64,000 bases of DNA from Prinsepia uniflora (GCA_032719365.1 CM064873.1:11504501-11568500), one strand, 5' to 3'. Shown: positions 21,188 to 33,290, numbered from the stretch's first letter. Notes: generated by a model from the sequence alone, not told the origin. Numbers and translations: made by a program.

Positions 21188-24100
21188 TCTCTGTTTTTCT
21201 TTGCCACCCACGGCTGCCAGCAATACTTCTCAGTAGAGATTTCCGGGAGCCATCACCAAAGGAAAGCCCCAGGCAGCCTATATTTAAAGAGCAACCATAA
21301 CAACGGTGGTCTTCAGATTCTTTGTATGTTTCAAATAGAGTGATATTTTTATTATACACTACCACTTGAATTCTTCTGATTTCTTTTCCTATGATTACCA
21401 CTCTTGGAAAATGTCTTGTTTGTATTTGTTTTCAGAAAATTGTATAACCTAACTTGATGAAATATCTCATGTAAAGTATCAAGTGGTTATTGATGGGATC
21501 TATCCAAAACTACTTTTGTTCATAAAGAGATTGTCAATATTAGCATCTTTTTAAGATTGTTATAGATCCAACCAATGTTTGTGTAAAACATGTCCATGGG
21601 ATTGTGAGGAAGGATAAGTCTGTATTATAGTTTTGATTTGAGTGTGAACGCCGTGTCATTTCAAAGGGTAATAGTCAATGCACATTCAATGGGATCGTCT
21701 GGGAAAAACAATTAAAATACATGTCTCTTTACAAGTTGATGGTTACATATATTTCTTCCTCTATATTTTATTTTCATTAAATTGAAAGGAGTAATTGCGG
21801 GCTGACATGTTTAGAAGTCTTTTGAATAATTAATTATGGATTATGATGTCCTTTTCAATCCTTAAAATTGCTTGGTGTGCGTTTGGTTAGGTAGGGTGTA
21901 ATAATCTTTGGGTATAATTTCATAATTCACAACTATGCAAATGGTGGATTAGGCTAATAATGAGTTTAGGTGATGTGGCATCTTCTTCTAGTACATAATA
22001 ATTAATCCTTGTTTAGAATAATTTTACAATTTACTAAACTCGAGTATTATTCTACTTGAAATTCTAATATTATTATAGAGCACTCCATGAACATACAAAT
22101 TAAAATGTAAGATTCAAATAGAAATTAGGACTGAGTAAGACATTTGCGCAAAAACTCGCCACCGGTGATGAGAAGTAGCCAGTGATGTAAGGTGAAGGAC
22201 ACCAACACAAAGTGGAAAAAAGATGAGAAAATGCAGATTTAGAGTTTCAAAATTTGGCAGAATTTTTTTTTGAGGCATTTTCATTCCCAAATCTAAGCCA
22301 ACAAAAAACTTAAGAAAACATGTACAAATTGGTAAGAAGCCACCAACTCTCAAACCGTGAAGGAGAGGGCTCATAGAGAAAAAGCAATGTTATGTATGTC
22401 TGTCTAGTCTAAAACCATTCTCCCCTCCCCTCTCTTTGTCAATATTAAAAAAAAATAATTCCAAAAATGCCCTTATTTAACTAAATTAATTGACCACATA
22501 ATATAAAAACCCCATGGCACACAACATTAGCAAGTGCGAAGAAACTAATTTATAATGGTATAAGAGGAGATACTCTAAAAAAATTAGAAATATATATAAT
22601 GTAAAAAAATTAGAAATATATGTAGTGTGAAAAAAAAAGGGCCATGAGGTAACAAATATCATGAAAAAAAACTTTGAATTACTTCAGTCATATTGGAAAA
22701 TGGGATATTATCTTGGAAAATGTAGCATGTATGTGATTGGGCACAGCAAATATGGTCCTACCCTTAAAGTCTTCTGCGCAATTGGAAGGGGTAAAGCCAC
22801 GTTGTCCTTTCCAGACTGTCACTCTGATCGTGGTACAAGTTTTTTACCAAATTGTTACTACGTTGTTTGATTTTTATATTAATTTTAATTTTAATTTCTT
22901 AATTTTATTATTAGTAGAAAATGTTTATAAATTGTGCCTAAATATACATTAATAATCTTTTTATTAATTTTTAAAAATATTTTAGTTAAAAATAAGAATA
23001 AATTTGTCATTTGAAGTGTGTTTATAAATGTAAAATAAGGGTAAATTTTATGTTTTATTTTTGTTGAAATGAGGGAATTGTAATCACACTTAAAAAAATA
23101 ATTATACTCTTAGTTTTAACAAAATAACTAAAAAAAAATTGAACATAAAGAATGTCAATGCATATTTAGGCATAATTCAGGAACGTCTGCTACTAATAAT
23201 GAAATTTATGGACGATAACTAAAATTAGTATAAAATTCAAAGATAGTATCAACAATTTTTTATTATACTTTGATACTTTGTGTTTACATCCAATTTCAGA
23301 GCTATATTTGATTTCTTAATTTTTATTATTTAAGTACCCTGAATTTTCTCGAACTTTTCATCCTTTCATACGGACACATTTTTCGAAAAAAATTTGTTTA
23401 GCTAATGAAGTGGTACACATGAGATCCAATACAAAATGAATGTCGAGATAATTTTAGATAAACTTACTTAATTAGCCATAAATATCCCCTAGTCAACATC
23501 TTGCACTAAAATAGTTGTGCGAGAAATGGTAAATAGTTAATTAAGCAATTTTTCTTACAGTAACCTTGAAATTTGCATTTGAGGTAGCATTAACACATCA
23601 TGTTATTAATGAACAAAAATTCTACCGAAAAATGTATTGGTGGGTCAATGTCGAAACATTTTAATAAGTTGGAGATACTTAAATGTAAAATTTGAAAAAA
23701 TTAATACTACTTTAAAATTTGACATAAAATAAAAAAAAAATACTAAAATGTAATTTACCCAATTTTTATTTAGAAAGCATACACAAGCTTCACTCACTCA
23801 CTCATGAAATTAAATAACTATATTCACCCATATGTAATTTAGTGTTTAAAACATAAAATCAAATATTATGGAATTAAATCAAAATTTAGTGGCAATTGTG
23901 AAGGTGGGTCGGTGCATTAATTTTCCTAATATCGTATCGATGAGTTGCTAAATTAATCTTTCCAGTATTCTATCTCACAAAGGTAAACTTACCTTAAAAC
24001 AAAATTCCCTTATTTTTAAAAAAATTAACTGAAAAATCTGCCGAGTTTGATGAGTTAATTTTCCTAATATCGTATTGATGAGTTACATACATATATTACG

Positions 24101-24976
24101 ATCATTTTTCTCATGTCGACTATTTATTAACTTGTCAAATCAAATCAAGCCTTGATCTTCACATTTGTACAATATATCCATTCATGAAAGTTGATCAATA
24201 ATGCATGCCTTAAGCAAAGTTTGAAGGCTCCAAAACAGAAATAGCGATTTGACATACCCTTTTTTAATGGACTGTATTTTATATTAAAATTACTGACTGA
24301 AAATAAAAATAAACGTTTGTAATGTTTTTACTTTTCAAAAAATTAAAATAATTTGGGAGTCTAAATATTATGAAGTGCAAATTATATTTTACTATTATGT
24401 GATTTAAATTTTATAACAGATTCATTTTTAAATTTTCAAATGTTATAATTTTTATCATGAACTCTTCAAATTGTTATACTGTAACCTTCTGTTAAAATTT
24501 CCGTCAAATCTAAAATAGGACTCACAATTTTAAACAATAAAATATTAATTTAACTTTATAAAAATTATATATTTATTTTTAAAAGAAATTACTTTTGTTA
24601 ACCTGATTGTTTTTTTTTTTTTGAATGAGTATTAATTTATATCATAACATATACACATATGCAGGCACAATTACCAGAAGAAGGATTTAGATTTGACTCA
24701 CTGAACTCTCAATTGACATACACCATAAAGATGAGTCAATATACGAGAGGACAAGAAAATGAATAATGTTGGAGGATTCATCATATGGGTGGTCAAGATA
24801 ATGAATGAGATGTTGGAGGATTCAACTTAATTTTTTTTCCGAGATAATCCTCCCCGCATTTTTCGAATTAATCCTCCCTGCATTTTTTGAGATAATTCTT
24901 ATAGTCAGATCTTCGTCTCCTATATTTCTTAAAGAAAAATCTCAGCCCCACTACTCTTCATGTTCTTCTTAAAAGC
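21188..24976. other. AT-rich intergenic region between AP2 gene and MULE
   Basis: The first 250 bases are probably 3' UTR of the AP2 gene, including the alternative C-terminal frame up to 21236. Beyond that are long AT-rich stretches without credible frames. A short repeated phrase (AATCCTCCC..GCATTTTT) at 24848-24890 lies just before the transposase remnant. I could not identify a left terminal inverted repeat for the MULE here. Confidence 0.55.
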
Positions 24977-25215
24977 TTGTTTTCAACATATGTGGATGTT
25001 GAAAATTTTGAAGAGGATGGTAAGGCAGCCCAAGAAGAAGATGAAGCACCTAACTCACCAAGGTTCAATGCATTTGAGTCAAAACCAGCTACGGGTGAGG
25101 AAGAGGATTTGGTTCAACCTCCTCAAAAACTATCAAGGAGGAGGAAGTCTATTGGGCCATTTAGGGAGTTTAACAATGAGGTGGATATGAAAAATCCAAA
25201 GTTTGCACTTGGGAT

Positions 25216-25271
25216 GAAATTCTCAAGTGGTACAGTTTTCAGAGAAATTCTCAAGTGGTACAGTTTTCAGA
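25216..25271 (+). repeat. 28-bp exact tandem duplication inside the transposase
   Basis: The segment 25216-25243 is repeated immediately at 25244-25271. Since 28 is not a multiple of three, the duplication shifts the reading frame after TVFRE and is one of the inactivating lesions of this transposase. Confidence 0.9.
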
Positions 25272-26012
25272 GAAGTTGTGAGGACATATTCTGTCAATGA
25301 AAAGAAAAGGAGTGATCAAGGTGAATAAGGGAAACCAGACTAGGGTCAAGTGTGTCGAGACAGAAGGATGTCCCTTTGTAATATATGCCTCTAAAGTAAA
25401 CATGAGGGAATACCTCCAAGTCAAAACTTATAATGACGTGCATTTATGTGGAAAAAGGGACTATCAATTATCATGCCAATGTGAAGTGGTTGAAGCAGAA
25501 CTATATGAGGCAGCTCACAAGCAATAAGTGGGATGTAGGTGAATTTCAGGAGTTGGTAGTTCAGGAAACTGGATATAGGCCTGGTAGGAATCAATGTTAC
25601 AAGGAAAAAAGGATGGCCTTCCAGCTTCTAGAGGGTACCTACTTGTCCCAATATAAGAGACTCATGGACTATTTTGAGGAGCTTGTTAAGGTAAACCAAG
25701 GTAGTACAGTAAAAATCAAGGTTGAGATGGAAGGTGATGGAGAGTTTAGATTCCAAAGGGTGTATGTCTGCTTAGGTGCTTCCAAGGAAAGTTTGATAAC
25801 TGGTTGTAGGCCTTTCATTGGTCTGGATGGTGCTCATATTAAACGTCCCCATAATGGGCAAATATTGAGTGCTATCTCAGTTGATGCAAACAATGACATG
25901 TTCCCTGTGGGTTATGCCGTTGTGGAGGGTGAGTCTTACTCTTCTTGAAAGTGGTTCCTTGATCTGTTGGCATTGGACTTGAAGATTCAAAACAGTGAAG
26001 GGTACCCTTTCA

Positions 26013-27920
26013 TGTAAGACCCGTGTCCTGGAGGGAACGGTGAACGATCCCACATTCCTGCGAGGGGGGAATGGTCTGGGAAAGGATGGTGGTGTGCCTT
26101 AAAGGTGTAGGCACACACTTATCTAGCACTAGGCCTTTTGGGAGCTCAAGTGGCTTTGGGGGTGGGGGGGGATTGGAACCCCAAAGTTAAGCGAGTTGAG
26201 GCTTGTGCAATTCCATGATGGGTGACCCCCCTGGGAAGTTGCACCATGAGCTCCCAAAAACAAAACCGTGAGGGCGAGACCCAAAGCGGACAATATGGTG
26301 CTAGATGAGTCGGGTCCTGACCGAGGAGGGTCGGGTCCTGACAATTTGGTATCAGAGCCAAACCCCGACCGGGAAGTGTGCCAGCAAGGACCCCAGGCCT
26401 TAATGGGGGTGGATTGTAATACCCGTGTCCTGGAGGGAATGGTGAACGATCCCACATTCCTGCGAGGGGGGAATGGTCTGGGAGAGGATGGTGGTGTGCT
26501 TTAAAGGTGTAGGCACACACCTATCTAGCACTAGGCCTTTTGGGAGCTCAAGTGGCATTTGGGGGGGGGGGGGGATTGGAACCCCAAAGTTAAGCGAGTT
26601 GAGGCTGGTGCAATTTCATGATGGGTGACCCCCCTCGGAAGTTGCACCATGAGCTCCCAAAAACAAAACTGTGAGGGTGAGGTCCAAAGCGGACAATATG
26701 GTGCTAGATGAGTCGGGTCCTCACCGAGGAGGGTCGGGTCCTGAAAATTTGGTATCAAAGCCAGACCCTGACCGGGAAATGTGCCAGCGAGGACGCTGAG
26801 CCTTAAGGGTGGTGGACTGTAAGACCCGTGTCCTAGAAGGAATGATGAACGATCCCACATTCCTACGAGGGGGGAATGGTATGGGAGAGGATGATGGTGT
26901 GCCTTAAAGGTGTAGGCACACACCTATCTAGCACTAGGCCTTTTGGGAGCTCAAGTGACTTTGGGGGGGATTGGAACCCCAAAGTTAAGCGAGTTGAGGC
27001 TGGTGCAATTCCATGATGGGTGACCCCCCTCGGAAGTTACACCATGAGCTCCCAAAAAAAAACCGTGAGGGCGAGGCCCAAAGCGGACAATATGGTGCTA
27101 GATGAGTCGGGTCCTCACCGAGGTGGATCGGGTCCTGACAATTTGGTATCAGAGCCAGACCCCGACCGGGAAGTGTGCCAGCAAGGACGCTGGGCCCTAA
27201 GGGGGGTGGATTGTAAGACCCGTGTCCTGGAGGGAACGGTGAACGATCCCACATTCCTGCGAGGGGAGAATGGTCTGGGAGAGGATGGTGGTGTGTAGGC
27301 ACACACCTATCTATCACTAGGCCTTTTGGGAGCTCAAGTGGCTTTGGGGGGGGATTGGAACCCCAAATTTAAGCGAGTTGAGGCTAGTACAATTCCATGA
27401 TGGGTGACCCCCTCTCGAAAGTTGCACCATGAGCTCCCAAAAACAAAACCGTGAGGGCGAGGCCCAAATCAGACAATATGGTGCTAGATGAGTCGGGTCC
27501 TCACCGAGGAGGGTCGGGTCCTGACAATTTGGTATCAGAGCCAGACCCCGACCGGGAAGTATGCCAGCGAGGACGCTGGGCCCTAAGGGGGTGGATTATA
27601 AGAGCCGTGTCCTGCAGGGAATGGTGAACGATCCCACATTCCTGCGAGGGGGGAATGGTCTGGGAGAGGATGGTGGTGTGCCTTAAAGGTGTAGGCACAC
27701 ACCTATCTATCACTAGGCCTTTTGGGAGCTCAAGTGGCTTTGGGGGGGATTGGAACCCCAAAGTTAAGCGAGTTGAGGCTAGTGTAATTCCATGATGGGT
27801 GACCCCCCTGGGAAGTTGTACCATGAGCTCCCAAAAACAAAAGCGTGAGGGCGAGGCCCAAATCGGACAATATGGTGCTAGATGAGTCTGGTCCTGACCT
27901 AGGAGGGTCGGGTCCTGACA
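26013..27920 (+). mobile_element. Tandem TRIM retrotransposon array (five LTRs, four internal segments)
   Basis: A miniature LTR retrotransposon in concatemer form. LTRs of 323-332 bp lie at 26013-26343, 26415-26746, 26818-27140, 27212-27536 and 27597-27920. Each begins TGTAAGACCCGTG (degraded to TATAAG in the fifth) and ends GGGTCCTGACA. Between them are internal segments of only about 60-71 bp, each starting ATT-TGGTATCAGAGCC, the initiator-Met tRNA primer site, and ending in a G-rich tract (CCTAAGGGGGGTGGAT) that can serve as PPT. No coding capacity exists, which defines a TRIM. The whole array is flanked by a 6-bp direct repeat CTTTCA (26007-26012 and 27921-27926) inside a MULE transposase, so it entered or expanded as one insertion. 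Confidence 0.92.
26347..26360 (+). other. Initiator-Met tRNA primer-binding site of the TRIM (first of four)
   Basis: TGGTATCAGAGCCA lies three bases after the first LTR. The same site recurs after LTR2 (26750, one base changed), LTR3 (27144) and LTR4 (27540). TGGTATCAGAGC is the standard plant iMet PBS, which shows these repeats are retroelements rather than a simple satellite. Confidence 0.9.
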
Positions 27921-28809
27921 CTTTCATCAGTTATAAGCAGAAGAGTTTACTTGAGGTTGTAGGGGAGTTATTTCCAAGAGCAGAACATATGCATTGTACC
28001 ATACACATGTATGCAAATTTCAATGCCCTTCACAAGGTGTTAGCACTGAAGGAGTAGTTTGAAAAGATCACAAGATGCACCAATATGGCCTGTTACCACA
28101 ATGAGATGAAGAAAATGGCTGATTTGATTCCTGCTGCCTATGATTGGTTAAGCAGGATGGATCTAAGACAGTGGACAAGGTCACATTTCAACACAGCTTT
28201 CAAGTGTGATATTCTGCTCAACAAACTGGGAGAAAGTTAAGAATGAAGTTGAAATTAAAAAAAATGTTCATGTAGAGAATGAGACCTATCTGGTATCCAA
28301 TGCCTCCCATGCTTGTGCATCAATAACTTTTTTGAAAGGGAAACTAGAGGCTTATCTCTATGAATGCTACAACAAGGAGGCTTACATGAGATGTTATGAA
28401 AATATTATTGAGCCAATAACAAGTGAAGATCAATGGCCTTCCTCGGGCTTGCCTCCTTTGAAGCCCCCAGCATACCATAGGCAACCAGACAGACCAAGGA
28501 AAAGCAAGAAGAAGTCTACTAGTGAGGCAGACCTATCCCAAAATCCAACCAAGCTTGGCAGGTTTCACATTGAGATGAAATGCAAAAATTGTGGTCAATT
28601 GAGGCATAGGCTTAACAAATGTAAGGTATAAATCACCTTAGTTATGAATTCTTATTTACCTCATTTGGATGCTTGTTTGATTGCTGGTTTGATGTTTGTT
28701 TTACAGGTGCTTATTATAAAAAAGGTTGAAAGCTTGAGAAGAAAAAGAATTGAAGCTAAAGCAATGAGGGAACAAGCCAAGGCATGTGAATCTAGTTAGC
28801 AAGAAGGAT

Positions 28810-29050
28810 CCCAGCCCCAAACATAAACGAAACCCCAATCTCAGCCTTAATCCCAGCCTCCAGTCCCAAACCCAATCCTAGCCCCAAACCCAAACAGAAC
28901 CCCAATATCAGCCTTCATCCCAGCCCCAAACCCAGTCCCAGCCCCAGCCCCAAACCCAACAGAATCCCAGCCCCAATCCCAAATAGAATCCCAGCCCCAA
29001 CCAGAACCTAATCCAAAACCGCAACCTCAACCAAAAACATAGCTTACACA
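28810..29050 (+). repeat. Proline/glutamine codon-rich degenerate repeat in MULE tail
   Basis: Many degenerate copies of CAGCCCCAAACCCAA-like words. They correspond to the low-complexity proline/glutamine/asparagine tail of the transposase C-terminus before the basic ending KKLRFKSPARRKR. Stops interrupt it, consistent with a pseudogene. Confidence 0.75.
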
Positions 29051-29264
29051 AATTACTCTTTCATTGACTGGACCCTCTCATAAGAAACTCAGGTTCAAAT
29101 CTCCAGCAAGGAGGAAGAGGTAGCATCAACAATGAGGCATAGAGTTTTGTAGGCTGGTTTGTGTGTTAGGTTAGGTGTTAGGTTAGCATCAAGTGCAAGA
29201 CATATATGTGTAGGCTTGTGGGTGCAAGTTGATTGGTGAATGTTTTGTTTGGTGTTTTCTGTGT

Positions 29265-29613
29265 TAATTTGCACCCTGGACTATACTTATTGTATTTAAT
29301 TGCATCATGGACTACAAATTTTGTGTTTCATTGCACCATGTAACAGATAAAATGACCTACTTTTGTACCATTTGACAATGCTACTATATCTCATCTGCTT
29401 CAATTGTTGTTTGTGTAATGAATTATGTTTTCACTTTCAAGTTATCTTCCTTAAATATTGCACGATTAGTTGAATCATGTTCATCTATATGTATGTCACT
29501 TTGCACCCTGTACTACTAAAGTTGTGTCACTTTGCACCCTATACTACTAAGGGTGTGTCACTTTGCACCATGTACTACCAATTGTGTATTACATTGCACC
29601 GTGGACTACTAAT
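29265..29613 (+). repeat. Subterminal 31-bp repeats of the MULE
   Basis: A word of the form GTGTCACTTTGCACCCTGTACTAC recurs with a clear 31-bp period starting at 29495, 29526 and 29557, with weaker copies from about 29270 and at 29588. The series resumes on the other side of the solo LTR at 32603. In inverted orientation GTACAGGGTGTAAAGTG occurs at 33734. Subterminal tandem repeats near transposon ends fit a MULE end, but I did not find a complete terminal inverted repeat pair. Confidence 0.65.
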
Positions 29614-29618
29614 GCATG

Positions 29619-32598
29619 TGTAACGACCCGTCCCGAATATCGGGATTTAATAATATTTAATGGTGATTTACTAATCTGGGATTAGTTGTGTGATTTCGGA
29701 CGAATTGTGCAAAATGACCGTTTTGCCCCTGGGCGTGGGTAAAACGTTGACTTTTAATTCGGATGGTCAAATGGACTTTGACCGATGACCGTGACGTAGT
29801 TCGGGACGTCACGAGTTCATAGACAGGTGGCACGTTCGATTCCGATGTTCGTGGTAAAAGTTATGATGTACGGAAGTCCAGGGGCATTTTCGTAATTTGG
29901 ACGATATAAGGGTGAATGTTGACTTTTCGGCCGGGATGTCCGATGGCCGAGGGCCAAGGACCGTTGCGTAGGTATCGTCGATACGAATCCAATGACAGGC
30001 GGCACGCATCAATCGGAGTCCGTATGACCGAGTTACGGGTCTGGATGCGTGAGGGGCATTTTGGTAATTTACTGTGCAGGGGCAGAATTGTAATTTCCAC
30101 AAGGGTACTGTTTGATCGAAACAGCCGTGAAAATTGGAGGCTTTGTGCGATCGATCCCATGGGTTGTTTATCAATTAATGGACTGTTATTGGGGCAGCTT
30201 TGGATTGTGGTTGCACATGTGAGGAGCTGGCAACTGATTGCACTCACATGGACACTGATTTTTAATGGTTTCGGGTATGTGCAGGGAAGCTTTGCACAGT
30301 GGGCCTGCGTGGTGCTTTGAGGCACTTTTAACGACTCAATTGGATTAAAAACATTGTGAGTGAATTGTGAGGATCATTCTGAGCTTGTGTGGCTGTCGAA
30401 TTGGAGAGAAAAACTGTGAGAAACCATTTCGGGTTCTTGGAGGGAAATTTCAGAATTTGATTTCTGAGCCTTGTTGGACCAAACCATGGACGGGTTTAGC
30501 TTTCTGGGAGTGTCTGGAGCTCAGCCGTATCAATTTCGAATGGAACCAGCCACGGCTAAGCTGGGACGGTGGTCACTGTTTTCAGAGGAAATACAGTGCT
30601 GTGGACGACGACTTCCAGGTGAGCTCTTCTTCAATTGGTTGTGGTTTTGGGTTCGTATTAATCCTAGTATACTTCCTGTGAAGTTAATTTGGGAATGGAC
30701 TTGAGTTGGGTGTATTACTAAGGATGACCCGTTTTGCTGTTCGGGCTTGGATTGGTTGATTTGATCCCTGTCGATGTTGATTATTGACACAGAACTGAAA
30801 TTTATTGGATATTGATTGTTTTAGGATCAAGAACGGATGGAATCAAGGTTGAATTGATGGTTATCTGGCCGGGTCAGATCGCGGGTAATCAGACCCGTTT
30901 ACCAGTCATTCGGGTGAAGATGGTGACTGTAGCAGTCACTGTAGCAGGCGCGTGGCTTTCACGCGCAGCCACTCACGGCGGCGCGTGACGGCGCGTGGGC
31001 ACGAATCTCGAGGTGAGGTCAACATGACTTTTGTCCTATACAATGTAACGAACATTTTGGGATTGGTTTCGTGTCGATTGGACACCGTCTCGATATTGTT
31101 CGGGATGTCCGAAGGTTTTAAATCGAGGTTATAAATACTTAAAAATTCGGGAAAATTACGGGACTTGAATAGGATGTTATTGATGAGGTTAGTAATCCTC
31201 TAATGTGATTTGAACAGGATTGGGGGTCCCGGTGATAGTGGTGTGGCCCGGGAAGGCCTATGGCACGCGTATCGAGGCGCTCGGTTAAACGGTCTGTGAG
31301 TGGACATTGGTTTTATAAATTCGATGCATGCATAACTGTTTCATGATTGTTATAATTGTGATTATATGATTTATTTTGGATATCAGTGAATTTATATGTT
31401 TTCACGCATTTCGAGGCGATTTACGTGTTTGCACGTGAATCGAGGTTTTCTGGATTTGCACTGATTTCCATAAATATGGATGGATATGATTTCATGAAAC
31501 GGTTACAGATTTGTTAAAATGAATCGGGCCAGGGGCCCAGTTAAATTGTTAATCAGGCCAGGGGCCCAATTGAATTATGAAATCGGGCCAGGGGCCCAGT
31601 TAACATGTGGATCGGGCCAGGGGCCCAGTTAACTTGTGGAATCGGGCCAGTGGCCCAGTTGATTTCTACATGTGATTGCGGGTCGGGGACCCTAAAATGG
31701 AATTGAATAAATGTTTCCTGGTTTACATTTTATATATGTTCACATGCTGGAATCTATAAATGGTTTTGATGATATTCGGTTATGGCACGTTTCACGGTAT
31801 TTGGGCATGAGACCCGTTTGATGAAACGTAACGATTGGTTCGGATTTTATCTATGTATACCTATATGTTTTGCATGTGGATATCAATAAAATGTATTTGG
31901 TACTGCACTGTATAGATCCTTCCATATTATATTGTCTCCTCCGGCGAGGTACCTCGGAGAGGTCACGGACGTCTAGTACGTCCAGCGTCTATGACGCTAA
32001 GCATCGGGGATGCTGTACCCGAACGGGGTTCGGGGATTGAACTCGGAAATTGAGACCCGAGTGGCACGCGTAGCCTTGTGATTGTGACCTTATTGACGTC
32101 AGGGACGTCAGACATCAGGGATGTCGGATTGGAGTGTATAGTGCAGTGGCTAAAATAATGGTTATGGTTTATATTATATGCCTTATGGTTCATATTACTG
32201 GATTTATGAAATAACTCTTGGATTTACTTTTGGAAATTGAAACTATGCTTTGGTTTCCGGGCTAAGGCCCTAATGTTTATTTCTAAATGAATATGGGATT
32301 ATTGGTTTTGGTGCATGCATATGATTTTACTGAGGGGCATAAATGTCTTATAAATGTTTTAAACAGACTTGTTTATTTTCGTCCACTCACAGCTTTTGTT
32401 TTCAATGCCCTTCAGGTTGATTCCGAATACGACTGCAGCAGAGACCTGAGCATCGCACACCTCCTCCATCGATCCTTACGCACTCTGGAAGCCCGGTTGG
32501 GCAAAGGCAATCGGTTATCCCTTGTCGGACGCCTCTTGTCCGATGGGAGCTCGTCACATTCCATGGTAATCCCGGGGGGATTGGGATGGGTCATGTCA
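29619..32598 (+). mobile_element. Solo-LTR-like TGTAAC element with 5-bp target duplication GCATG
   Basis: A 2980-bp non-coding element that begins TGTAACGACCCGTCCCG and ends GGGTCATGTCA. It is flanked by GCATG on both sides (29614-29618 and 32599-32603), and the MULE repeat sequence continues across the junction. TG..CA ends, a 5-bp TSD, no PBS or PPT and no ORF fit a solo LTR left by recombination between the two LTRs of a larger element. Long LTRs with TGTAACGACCC starts are seen in Del/Tekay-type Ty3/Gypsy elements, so that lineage is my best guess. It is related to 53006-56069, 60130-62707, 63497-64000 and 12054-13371. Confidence 0.88.
31522..31662 (+). repeat. Five imperfect copies of GGGCCAGGGGCCCA minisatellite inside the solo LTR
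   Basis: Units of about 26-33 bp, each centred on GGGCCAGGGGCCC, a near-palindrome (arms GGGCC/GGCCC around AGG). The second copy has AGGCC and the fifth GTGGCCC. Other copies of the LTR family lack this block at the same location. Confidence 0.8.
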
Positions 32599-32814
32599 GC
32601 ATGTGTCACTTTACACCATGAACTACCAAATTTGCACCCTGTAACATATTACAAAAAGGCTGAATTTGACAGAAAAATCCATGGAATTACATTTCTGGAA
32701 GGCTTAAATAACCCTCATTACATTGCTAAAACAATCCATAGATTTCATTGCTAAATTATATTGTCATTTAGCATCGATTAGAAACAAAATTGGATTGTTA
32801 GGCAATCCCTAAAC

Positions 32815-33290
32815 CTAAATGTCAGTCTTCTTAAACATCGCCACAAGACAGACTACAATTAGGGCAACCCAAAGCTTCCTTGTCCTAACTCTGTACCTTT
32901 TCAAATCCTCTTCCAATTTACCAGTTTTTCTCAACAATCTAGGTATGATTGCCTTGCACCGATGACACATTTCAGAATCAAACTATTCACAATACCCACA
33001 ACTATTTTCCTGCATCAAAACGGACTCTATTATGAATAACTTACACACAGTCCCAACAATTGAATGGAATTTAAGCATTTTCCATATAAAAGTTAAAGTA
33101 ATAAACCTAATTTCAACATACTTGCATATTCATCGTAATTTCATTCAATTAAAACACAATTTTTTTGATTTGTCATTACCCCAGAACATGGACACACTTG
33201 GAATCTCCACCCGGGATATCTGTCAGTTAAGGAAGTTAGGATTTTACATTTCTTCCCACAATAGCAATGTCTGGCTTCATTCTCTTCCAT
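32815..33290 (-). pseudogene. Small GRF-type zinc-finger protein gene in the MULE, one premature stop
   Basis: Two exons on the minus strand: 33290-33180 and 33009-32815, joined by a GT-AG intron that keeps frame (CPCSG then ENSCGY). The first exon encodes a GRF zinc finger, CYCGKKCKILTSLTDRYPGWRFQVC, where the family pattern is CxCG..T-S-x-T..NPGRRF..C. The second continues CGYCE-stop-FDSEMC, then KAIIPRLLRKTGKLEEDLKRY (short coiled coil) and a C-terminal hydrophobic segment LWVALIVVCLVAMF. The stop stands where the family normally has tryptophan (TGG to TAG). Such short GRF/coiled-coil/membrane proteins are common in plant genomes and often lie near transposons; their function is not known to me. 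A longer start at 33431 is possible but would include low-complexity repeats. Confidence 0.7.

Larger units (their letters stand above)
24977..29123 (+). pseudogene. MuDR-type (MULE) transposase pseudogene, interrupted by a TRIM array
   Basis: Remnant of a plant Mutator-like transposase, the enzyme that cuts and moves MULE transposons. Recognisable parts in order: the N-terminal FALGMKFSSGTVFRE region (25199-25245); the MuDR DNA-binding domain with VKCVETEGCPFVIYASK (25345-25400); the region with KWLKQNYMRQL (25480-25520); and the DDE core GLDGAHIKRPHNGQ..DANNDMFPVGYAVVEGES (25815-25940). After the insertion come FISYKQKSLLEVVGELFPRAEH (27920-27990), a truncated SWIM-like segment with HACASI, a CCHC knuckle C-K-N-C-G-Q..H..C (28578-28620) and a proline/glutamine-rich tail to TAG at 29121. 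It is clearly dead: a 28-bp duplication at 25216, frame changes near 25300 and 25440-25490, a TGA in the core at 25947, stops at 28055 and after the knuckle, and a 1.9-kb insertion. An intron probably lies at 28626-28706. Confidence 0.85.

Noticed and set aside
26013..27920. CRISPR-like or simple satellite interpretation of the 400-bp repeats
   Set aside because: Unit length, iMet primer sites, TG..CA-type ends and a target duplication identify LTR retroelement units instead.
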